From Litsea cubeba (Eukaryota > Streptophyta > Magnoliopsida > Laurales > Lauraceae): a stretch of DNA of 64,000 bases. The notes beneath the pieces were generated by a model that was not told the origin of the DNA, did no database searches, and worked only from the letters and a program-made list of their open reading frames with translations. The stretch spans positions 60,326,106 to 60,390,105 of the forward strand of contig CM022949.1 in NCBI GenBank assembly GCA_012931725.1, read 5' to 3'. Below, piece by piece: positions 55,684 to 64,000 of this stretch (the stretch's first letter is position 1; each line of letters starts with the position of its first letter). The position numbers were made by a program, and so were the translations under genes.

Positions 55684-55839
55684 AAACATGAAAAAATCCC
55701 TTGGTATTTGTGTTGTTATATAATTTCTTATTGTTTATTTGTTTTATATGTGTTAGTTTCATTTAATTGTTTTTTTGTGTTTAATTTTAAAAAAATTAAT
55801 TAAAACAATGGAGCATATCATTTCTTAAGTCATGAACTT
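55684..55839. other. Short gap after the copia RNase H
   Basis: AT-rich sequence with no recognisable coding content separates the complete RNase H from the second RNase H fragment. Confidence 0.6.
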
Positions 55840-55878
55840 ATTTCATAGTTCCGTAAAAAGGAAAATTATGTTGCACTA

Positions 55879-58732
55879 TGTCACGCCCCGAGCCCGAGAT
55901 TTCACACATCCCGAGGCGCGACACACGCCCGCGTGGAAATTCGAGTCAAACTCATTGACTCTAGGTCCCCACGTACGAAATTTACCCACAGAATATCACG
56001 TGTGAGGTTTATATTTCTCAATATGCCTGTATAAATCTGTCAAATAGATATCCAATTAACATAACACAATCATCAAGATATAGAGCATAAGGGTCCATGA
56101 GCATAGATTAGATTTCAAGTTCAAGTTCAAGAGATAGAAAGAGAAGAAGTAAGTTAGTTGAGTTAAAGTTTACAATCCCAAAAGTGAACAAGTTCATTAA
56201 AACTACTACAAAAGAAGTGGCAATCCTAGCCACGGTCAATGGGTAATTTAACGTCCATTTCTCATTGTACGGATGTCTAAAAGACATCATCAGGAGTCCA
56301 CTCTGCTACGTTAAGTGGAGGTTCCTCTTCCTCAAGGATCTCCGGGGCAGTGGCGTCGATGTATTCACCTGTAACGCCAAGTGTAGCACCATTAGACTAA
56401 GCTAAGCAAGACAAACATATACAGTCCATATAACATGTATCAAATGAATAGTCAGACAGGTATAAATCGTAAGAGATCAAGGAATGATCACTAGGCATAT
56501 CAGTGCATGAATTAGAATGAGACATACGAGTCATAGATAACAGATAAACATATTAACAGTACTAGTTGGCACATCTACATAAGCTATGTTCTCTCAAGTT
56601 AATCATGTAACATGAAAATAAAATGAGAGCAGAATATCAGAACAGAACAGGGTGGTGCTACTAGGAGACAGAGGTACCCAGAATTCTCCATCGTAGACCT
56701 AGGGTGCCGGTAAACCCTCAGAATAAATTCCCATCTGCAGAGGGCCAGAAGTTTACTAAACCCACATTTAGCTGGGTTCGACTTAGATAGGGTCGAAGCT
56801 AAGTGGTGCCGACTCATAGAGTGCAATATACAAACAACAGATCAGGTGCAGAACAGTGTAAATCAGATACAGGACATATACAGGACATATCATATAATGA
56901 CAAAGAATCAGAACTTACTGAGATATACTAAACAAAGCCATAAATAGATATAACATAACAGATGTGTAACAAAAAATACATAACTGGACAGAAGCATGAT
57001 CAAGTCATACTAGAATACTGGAAACGGAATGCAATGCATGTACATATAGATCATATACGGAGTCAAGATGAAATTCAAGCCAAGCCTACGGTCTTGGAAA
57101 CACATGTGGTCTTCACCGTCCAACTCGGGTAGTATTAAGAGTTCGACATTATCGGGCTACAAGGACCCCTTGGCGTTACATAATTTGGATGTCGAATCCC
57201 TTAATAGAACACATTTGGCACGGTTACAATCCGAAGAACACAATGCCCCTTTTGTGGATGCGGTTGCTCAATCCATATCCACAATTAACAAACCATCGGT
57301 CACGATAAAAGTTCAGGGTGCACATCCTACAAGTCCATCTATCAGGCCAATCAACTAGATAAAGCTACGGTTCAATGTCCGGCTCCTGGAAACGTCCATT
57401 TGTCACAATTATGTAAAATCCAACATTTATTCTTTTCTAGGGTTCAAATCAAATAAAATCACTTTTTGTTGGGTTCTACACATCATGAGCTTTCCAACGG
57501 TATGTAGATCTCCAAAAAAAGACATACGGTTAAAAAGTTATGGTCATTGGAATATCTGCATACTGCAGGTATCAGGTTCGCTCGAGCGTTCAGATGTTCG
57601 CTCGAGCGGACCCCAGACAGAGAGCTGTTCGCTCGACCAGACCAAAAGTTCGCTCGAGCAAACTCTCCCAGAGAGCCCTTCGCTCGAGCGTTCACTCACG
57701 CTCGCTCGAGCGAACTGTCAAATCTCTGTGTCCGAAAATCTGAAACTTTGCTGTTTCTCCCAGGCCATTCAAGGCATTCATTCCAGGTTTAAACCACTAC
57801 CAATGGGTATCTTTGAGCTTCCAAAATGCTCATAAAAGCCATCAATAAACCCATATACACTAACAAGAAAAATCATCCACAAAAATCCATTTTTTGAGCA
57901 AGAGATGGGTGTCTACACATGATTTCATACATTCATGAATCAAACAAGGAAGCATGCATATAAACATGTAAGTTTAACTTGCCTTAGGTGCTTGAAAGCT
58001 ATCCCACACTTCAAATCCTTTCTAATAAAAAATCCCCAAAAATGCAAGCTCAAATGCCCTAAAAATGGTGAAAAACGAAATGGAAGAAAATGAATGAAAT
58101 GAAGAAGATGCATGCACGAATCTTAGACATAATCTCAAGATTGAAATGAATACAAAGGGCAAAGGAAAATGTAGCTCATCAAATAGAGGAGATTACAAGG
58201 AAAAAGGGCTTACCCAAAAGCAAGGAGAAGAAAATGAAGGAATGCTTGAGCTTGGAAGATGGTCTCTTGTTGGAGATGATGATAGGGTTGAAATGGTAGA
58301 TGGCTTCTACACATGCAGGGTTTCTTGGTTGTTGCTGGGAGTGAAGAAGAAGAAGAAGGAAAATGACTAAGGCTAGGGCTCTTTAAGCCAAAGTTCTCCT
58401 GCATTGCATGCAAGTCCAGAAATGGACTGAAATCTCTAATAAGGGCCTGGGTTAAATGAATGGGCTGGGAATGGGCCTAAATGGACCCGAATTTGATGGG
58501 TCAAGACATGAAAGTGAAGGCCCATGAAATGCTCTATGCAATGCATTAAAACCCAAAAATTTCTAAGTACACACAAAATCCAAAACACTCCAAAAGTCAT
58601 AATCTACCTAGTAAATGGTCAAACCCCACTAATTATACCTAATCAAGTCCAATCAAAATCAAAACATCCATTAAGCAAGCAATCTAAATTAATTAACTCT
58701 AAAATGAGATTAAGGCGGGTCAGGGTGTTACA
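55879..58732 (-). mobile_element. Solo LTR, chromovirus-like, reverse orientation (2,854 bp)
   Basis: The ends are TGTCACGCCCCGAG and GGTGTTACA, flanked by a perfect duplication CACTA (55874-55878 and 58733-58737). Read on the minus strand it begins TGTAACACCC and ends GGGGCGTGACA, as typical for Tekay-like LTRs. A TATA-like CTTAAAGAG near 58380 on the minus strand with a pyrimidine-rich leader supports the orientation. It has no PBS or coding domain, so it is a solo LTR. It belongs to a different family from Tekay-1 and Tekay-2. Confidence 0.88.
57577..57712 (-). repeat. Six CGCTCGAGCG palindromes in the solo LTR
   Basis: Cores start at 57579, 57599, 57630 (variant CGCTCGACC), 57651 (ends GAGCA), 57681 and 57703, usually preceded by TT. 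CGCTCGAGCG is a perfect 10-base palindrome. The 20-30-bp spacing resembles the GGTCGACC set in the unrelated gag-only LTR. Confidence 0.9.
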
Positions 58733-59069
58733 CACTATCTACTGCTGAGGCAGAGTATGTTGTTGGAGGTAGTTATTGTGCTGAAGTTCTTTTCATGAAG
58801 CAACAACTTAAGGATTTTAAACTTGTGTGCTATAAATCTTTCTTAGAACCCAATACACCATTCTAGGACTAAGCATATTGAAAATTGGATATCATTTTCT
58901 TAGAGATCATGTGCAGAAGGGTAATATTATACTAGAATTCACAAGCACACACGATAAGTTGGCAGACTTTTTTTACAAAACCCCTGCCAGAAAATAGACT
59001 ATGCATGATTAGAAAAGAAATCGAAATGATGCATGCCATGAATATTTATTGTATATTTTTCTCAATGTC

Positions 59070-59420
59070 TTACAAAAACTTGAGACTTCTAGCCTCATCA
59101 TTCAAATGCTTTTGCTTTTCATAGATCATCATGCAATCATTGTCTAAAGGATTAGGCAATCGAATTGAAGAGGTAAGCAAGGATTTTAAATCCTTATTCT
59201 GTTGCTTCAACTCTACTATTTTTCTATTAGACTCGAGAAGAAGCCGTTGCAGTACATCGATCTCCTCAATAAGCTTTTCTTCCTTGCGAGTTTTGGAATG
59301 CAACCGATTGAAAAATGAGACAATGGATGATGAGTATTGAGTTCCGAGACTCACAAGCTCATAAATGGTGTCTTGATCCGATTTATTAGCCAAAACTCTC
59401 TCTTGTCACCTTGGTATCAT
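59070..59420 (-). pseudogene. Antisense coiled-coil ORF between copia pol and 3' LTR
   Basis: The minus strand is open for about 107 codons ending at 59070, with DQDTIYELVSLGTQYSSS, then a coiled coil (KEEKLIEEIDVLQRLLLES, KIVELKQQNKDLKSLL) and a charged tail. An upstream ATG (59420) is in frame but a TGA follows four codons later. Just before that ATG the minus strand reads TTCTGCATCTATTTTAG, which resembles a splice acceptor, so an upstream exon is possible. I do not recognise the protein. The codon pattern and heptads suggest it is or was coding. Confidence 0.45.
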
Positions 59421-60077
59421 GGAACCTAAAATAGATGCAGAAAAAGTTTAGGATTGAGGTAAAGAATACCTCATCTCCTGATCACAAGAAGTACTAAAAG
59501 GAAATTGTTGAGCCATTGAAACTTTATGGAATAAGAATGCAGATGACAAGAAGAAGTTTTGATACAAATTAGATAGAGCTAAGACTGTTCTTATAGAGAT
59601 GGATTTCGAACAAGACAAACCCTCATCTCTTCAAATCTTACTTTTCCAGATTGAAAATATGCTGGATGCATATTTTCAAAAGCTACTTAGCTAAGCCAGT
59701 GAAATTAAATGTGGGATGTCCCTATTTTTCTCGTTTGTCAACAACATCCAACGAATTTGAATCTCCTTCAGCATCCAGTTGATAAATCTAGGCCTCTAGC
59801 CTTTACAGGTTCTGTCGGACATGGGTGGTTCTAAAGTATATTTCTTTGCGGGCTTGGCTTGGGTGGGCTGGGGCTTTCGTGATGTGCATGAATTTGGGTT
59901 GCACTCACTTAGGATCAGTAAGAATTGTGGGGGATGAACTTGAATGCCCTCGGCCCTGTCTAATCGAGGCCTATCTATTATCTATGCTTGCATGGATTAT
60001 CTACCTTCTATTCTCTAATCTTTGGATTAGCTTCCAAAGTTTCTCTCAGTTTATACATCTCTTTGTCAATTTCTGAC

Positions 60078-60240
60078 AAAAAGGGAGAAAAATAATCTTC
60101 GTTGAGGGGAGACAATCGGTATCTCCTCAGTTTCATATGTTGTAGGTACAAAGGGGGAGAAACAGGTACAAAGGGGGAGAGTATCTCCTCAGTTTCATAT
60201 GTTGTAGGTACAAAGGAGGAGAAACAGGAAAATTCTTCTC
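60078..60240 (+). repeat. 62-bp duplication with polypurine-like words near the copia 3' LTR
   Basis: GTATCTCCTCAGTTTC starts at 60119 and again at 60181, a 62-bp tandem duplication. Purine runs AAAAAGGGAGAAAA (60078), AAAGGGGGAGAAA (60150), AAAGGGGGAGAG (60170) and AAAGGAGGAGAAA (60212) resemble the true tract at 60405. Confidence 0.8.
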
Positions 60241-60404
60241 AAGCAAAAATGAAGAAGATTATACACATTCTTTCTGCTTCCTTATCCTTTTATTATTGAA
60301 AATCATATGTAAATGTTTATGAACTTTGTGTATAATGTATGATTTTTTTTAAGTCTCCTCTTTTAAAGATGTATAAGTTTAATTGGTTTTGTCACGAAAT
60401 TGAC

Positions 60405-60416
60405 AAAGGGGGAGAT
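60405..60416 (+). promoter_or_regulatory. Polypurine tract of the copia element
   Basis: AAAGGGGGAGAT lies immediately before the 3' LTR, identical to the tract of the gag-only element. Confidence 0.93.
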
Positions 60417-61903
60417 TGTTAGTGCCACATTTTCATGTGCACCGTTTTTATTGTCAATTCCGTGCCAAAGAGTTCGGAAGACATTGTCTCTTAAGTACTT
60501 CAAAGAAGATTCAATTCAAAAGGTCTGTCAAAGCTTTTTGGAAGGGCCGGGTTTCGTCAAAGATCAACATCAAAATGTGCCAACCAAGATCAGGTAATTG
60601 GGACCGAAACCATACGCCTTAGTGACCCTAAAGACCCTAGGCTAAACTGTTATTTTGATAGGTTTTTAGAAGATTTTTTTAAGCTTGTTTAAAACTAAAA
60701 AATGACCCCAGATTTCGGCCAGCCAACCTCATGCGGTTAGCTGTTCACCCCCTAAGTCCACCCGTCCTAAGGCATCCAACATGATCATAACACCGGGTCA
60801 CATTAAGGCTTAGTAAGCATGAGTATGTATAGAAACTTAACAATAAATAATGTTTTATAAATTAATAAAAAAATGTGAAGTTGTCAAAACCGGTGTGCTT
60901 TTGATTTCTTTAATACTTTTTCCTACAAAAGTTCCCTCTTATTCATACTCATGTAAGGCCTCACAAAAACATTGCTTTTGTCATGTTTTTTTTTATCAAA
61001 TTTCAAACGTTGGAATAGTGTTCCTGCCAGGTACACCCTACCATGTCTTAAGTGACCGTTGGAACTATCCGTTGGATTTTTTCTATAAATACCTGAAGCT
61101 CATTTTCAACATCAAGGAGTCCAATTTTTGAAGAGTCTTTGTTCTAAATTCTTGTAAACCTTTCACAAGCTCTCAAAGCTTCTTCCAAACACACTTAGAT
61201 TCTATCTTGAAAAATCCAAGGGCTTACTTAGCTCTAAGGAGTGTGCTTTGAGAAGCCAAATCTAGGGTATCCTAATCCCTAAAACTATCTCTCATTTCTA
61301 CCCTGAAAATCAAACCTCTACAACTTGGTTGTGCATCTCAATGGAGTTTCATCATCAACACCAAGCTAGCTGCAAGAGGTAAAAAGCTTCGATCATGGTC
61401 AAAAGCTTCCTCGAACACTTTCGATCTTCATCAAAGGCAAGTGTTCACCCTCCATTCAAATTTATATCTTTGTGACAGTGGATTAAATCTGTGTGTGTCA
61501 ACCACTCTAAAAAATTATGTGTGGGGATTAGATCTGTGTGATCGAACCTCAGTAACAAAATTGAGTTAGAATCAGTACTTGTGTAGTTTGATTCTTTATA
61601 GTGGAACCAAGGGACTGTGTGACCCTTGAGAGTGGATGTAGGTCTGTATGACTGAACCACTATAAATCTCTTGTGTCATTTTATCTCTTGCACTTACTAT
61701 CTTGTTTCAAATTAGAGTGTCTCTGATTATTTAAGCACACACACATTGAACTTATAATTCAAACAAGTTATTTTGTTATGTGTGATTATTATTCCAAGTT
61801 GAGATTAAAATTGGGCTAATAAGTTTAAAATTGGCATTAGAATTCCTTTTATCCTATTCACCCCCCCTCTAGGACTTATTCATTGAACCTAGTTGCACTT
61901 TCA
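60417..61903 (+). repeat. Copia element 3' LTR (1,487 bp)
   Basis: Full-length partner of 49276-50766 with about 35-40 substitutions and a few short indels by eye. TATA is at 61083-61091. Confidence 0.94.
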
Positions 61904-62604
61904 AAGTCTTCTCCTTTTTTTTCTCCATTCTATCTTCATGCACTTGTCATATTTCTTTCTTTAGCAAATCTTCCTTTGACTTGACATTTATGAGAGATAC
62001 ATGAGGTAGCAATCTCTAAGTTGGAATCAAGAGAAAATTGAATGCCTAATATGTGTAGATTCTTTCCACTTTTATTTTTTTTGGAAATCTTCTTTCTTGA
62101 TTTGGCCCTTAATGGATTTTCTTTGATTATCTTGAATTATCTTCAAAATGAACTTGGGATTTGTGCAAAGAAAGTGGACCCCCCCTCTTGGACGCCCCAC
62201 ATGTGTGACCTACACATGTGTATGCGTGGGACCCTTTTCATTTCCTGCAAGCCAAAAAAAAAATGAATTTCATGTGAAAAAACAAATTTACCGTTAATTC
62301 ACAATTGCATGACTGCGGGCCCATCTCTCATGAAATGATGAATGAATGCACCTGATGATTAATTAATTTCATGAGAATCTTTTTTTTAAAAAATATTGCC
62401 AAAAATAAAATTAAAAATGGTTGGTTTCATGATTTGATGCAAAAATGATGGTTTTTGAGCAAATTATGCATGAATGCACTACAATGGATAAAAAATGCAT
62501 AAAATCATGATATGACACTAAATGAGACTCTATGGGCTTGATAGGTCCTTAAACTTATCAGAAATAGCAATGAAAATGTGTATTTTTAAGGACTTATCAG
62601 TGGA

Positions 62605-64000
62605 CCCTAAGGGTCTTCAATCACCTTGTAGTGGTTGCTATTGCAGAACTTCTTCAATGAAGAAGAGATCGTCGCAGGAGTGTTATAGCAACGAAGGAGA
62701 ACTTTTTTGTAATTTGCATGATGCCCTGGAATGGTAGAAAGGACCTCCTTTGATAGGCCTTTGGTGAGCATGTGGAGAGTTTATGGACCTTTAATGCATT
62801 GAATGCATTAATGTTCCATGATGGAGGGAGTTACACATTTTGAATTAATTATTTTGTAACTCATTTTTCTTGAATTATGATTGGCCGATGTAGAATAATG
62901 GGCTATTATTTGCTTTTAATCTTCAGGATGGGAGGAGTTACATGGTTTAATACCATGATTGCATTGACTTGTAATTCCCATTTCTTGGATTCTGATTGGG
63001 TCGTCAATTATAATGGGCAATTAACTGCATTAAATTGTCATGACAATGGGTCATTAATAGCATTAAATGGCCACTGAAGCATTTAGAGAGTCATGAGTCA
63101 TGTTGCAACTTTTGGAATTATACCCACGACGTAGGAAGCCTTGATTGCCGATGATTTTCTCATATCAGTTGTTGTTAGATGATCATGCAATTTCAGATAT
63201 CGGTTGCTGCCGGTGGGCAAATACCATCCATTCTATTGATTTCTCGATTGGTCGGACAAAAACTATTCTTTCTTGGTTGGTCAGATGATGATTTCGAGGT
63301 GTCCGATGACGAACCGATGATTTTGATGGCGAATCCATGATATTGACAAGATCGACGGATTTCGTACCCCAAAAATCATATTTTCAGAAATTAAAGAGGC
63401 CAAATGGGTAAAAATATAAAAGATGTTCCTGAAAACAGGTTTTCGTGGAATCCCGGTGACCATGCCACACATGGTCGCCGGCGACCATAACGCCATTTGT
63501 GCCCGTTTGGTCGCCTTTTCAACCTTTTTCTGATTTTTTCTCTTTGGCATATTTTTTTCTGGTATTATTTTTTTGCATGATCTCCCTACAAAAAACTTGA
63601 TGAGAAGCCACACAAAATGAGAGGTGAAATTTCTAATTTTTCGAGAAAACCAAAGACTTTGACACACATGGATATCAATTTGTCGCTAAAAGCCAAAACT
63701 GGGTCAAACGATGTTGGAATGACATAAAACTTGAGGTGAAGCTTCATGGGCAAGAAATATGACCAACCATAGATTTTTGTTTGAATTTTGAAGCCGTTAG
63801 TGGTCCTGTCGCAAGTAGATTTGATTTCGTCGTAAGGGAGATGTCGCGCTTTGATGTACGGTCAACCGATGTCTGATTAACTTGAGATTTGACGAGAAGG
63901 CTCATGGAATCATTTTAAGGTGATCCATCATTTCTGATCTACAAATCATGGTCTCGTGGGATTTCGTCGCCGGGAGACCTGGTTTAATTACCGAGGGGCC
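62605..64000. other. Unannotated right end
   Basis: No protein domain is recognised. Two diverged copies of a roughly 120-bp unit (GGAGTTACA ... TTGTAAYTC ... TTGAATTATGATTGG-like) lie at about 62824-62900 and 62934-63000. A minus-strand frame of 128 codons at 63281-63667 has no recognisable feature and is probably chance. Confidence 0.4.

Larger units (their letters stand above)
55840..59015 (+). pseudogene. Second, partial copia RNase H, split by a solo LTR
   Basis: The piece left of the solo LTR encodes KKENYVA (about 55853-55876). With one copy of CACTA removed it joins the right piece in frame: LSTAEAEYVVGGSYCAEVL and FMKQQLKDF (58738-58815). It continues, with frameshifts, through a TKHIE region near 58870 and ends at RLCMIRKEIEMMHAMN (about 58995-59045). 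This is a diverged copy of the same catalytic region present upstream at 55380-55420, not a repeat of it, and it has lost the N-terminal Asp motifs. It is an RNase H C-terminal relic from another copia lineage member. Confidence 0.7.
49276..61903 (+). mobile_element. SIRE/Maximus-like Ty1/copia retrotransposon (full length, mutated)
   Basis: LTRs of about 1,490 bp (49276-50766 and 60417-61903) are flanked by a perfect duplication AAGTC (49271-49275 and 61904-61908). PBS, gag, PR, integrase, RT, RNase H in copia order and a polypurine tract are all present. RT and RNase H motifs (VEQPKGFEDP, KALYGLKQAPRAWYERL) fit the SIRE/Maximus group. A solo LTR (55879-58732) sits inside; without it the element is about 9.8 kb. 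By eye the LTRs differ at roughly 35-40 sites, mostly transitions, so it is older than the gag-only and Tekay insertions. Gag-pol has several stops and frameshifts. Confidence 0.92.
47508..62599 (-). mobile_element. Solo LTR (about 2.46 kb) split by the copia element
   Basis: The ends are TGATCGGTCCCC (47508) and GGACTTATCA (62599), flanked by a perfect duplication GTGGA (47503-47507 and 62600-62604). Removing the copia element (49276-61903 plus one duplication) leaves about 2,459 bp without coding domains, so it reads as a solo LTR. On the minus strand it begins TGATAAGTCC, and a TATA-like TATTTAAA at 49196-49203 is followed by a pyrimidine-rich leader, supporting minus orientation. It probably formed by recombination between two LTRs. 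The family is not clear to me. Confidence 0.82.

Noticed and set aside
63281..63667. Minus-strand 128-codon frame
   Set aside because: No recognised motif, odd composition and no neighbouring gene signals.
1..64000. tRNA, rRNA or other structural RNA genes
   Set aside because: I saw no complete tRNA cloverleaf or rRNA segment; tRNA-like matches are the 12-base primer binding sites only.

Overview
This window is repeat-rich nuclear DNA of a flowering plant. Nearly every recognisable feature is a transposable element, many are nested, and I found no ordinary host gene. Plant origin follows from the element families: a Tat-lineage Ty3/gypsy element with a second RNase H, Tekay/Del-type chromoviruses with a C-terminal chromodomain, SIRE/Maximus-like Ty1/copia elements, a Helitron and a decayed hAT transposase. 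Three elements share a primer binding site (TGGTATCAGAGC) matching initiator-methionine tRNA. I cannot name the species.

Region 1 (1-33015) is one Tat element in + orientation whose 5' end lies outside the window. It runs gag, protease, RT, RNase H, archaeal-type RNase H and integrase (1-5027), then five 76-bp tandem repeats, then a long non-pol region, and ends in an 888-bp 3' LTR (32128-33015). The non-pol region carries an antisense gene with its own TATA-like box and two introns. Two chromoviruses of one Tekay family interrupt it. Tekay-1 (7264-17666) lies inside the antisense gene; its 3' LTR is cut short and its ORF is broken. Tekay-2 (19932-32074) lies between the antisense promoter and the 3' LTR; it is nearly intact, with one 1-base shift between gag and pol.

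Region 2 (33016-44094) holds a short unannotated stretch, then a non-autonomous Helitron (34117-43273, about 1.9 kb without its insert) made mostly of a ~147-bp minisatellite in a three-monomer higher-order pattern. A gag-only LTR retrotransposon (34480-41714; TSD GACCC) has inserted into it very recently.

Region 3 (44095-47507) is old debris: a hAT/ZMYM1-type transposase pseudogene on the minus strand and a decayed reverse-oriented LTR.

Region 4 (47508-62604) is a three-level nest. A minus-strand solo LTR (TSD GTGGA) contains a complete but mutated SIRE-like copia element (49276-61903; TSD AAGTC). That element contains another minus-strand solo LTR (55879-58732; TSD CACTA), which splits a second, partial RNase H. 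The copia element also carries an antisense coiled-coil ORF downstream of pol. The last 1.4 kb is unannotated.

The main functional theme is non-standard cargo between pol and the 3' LTR: a spliced antisense gene in Tat, an antisense coiled-coil ORF and a second RNase H remnant in copia, and a pol-less element. Short palindromic or repeated motifs also recur inside several unrelated LTRs.
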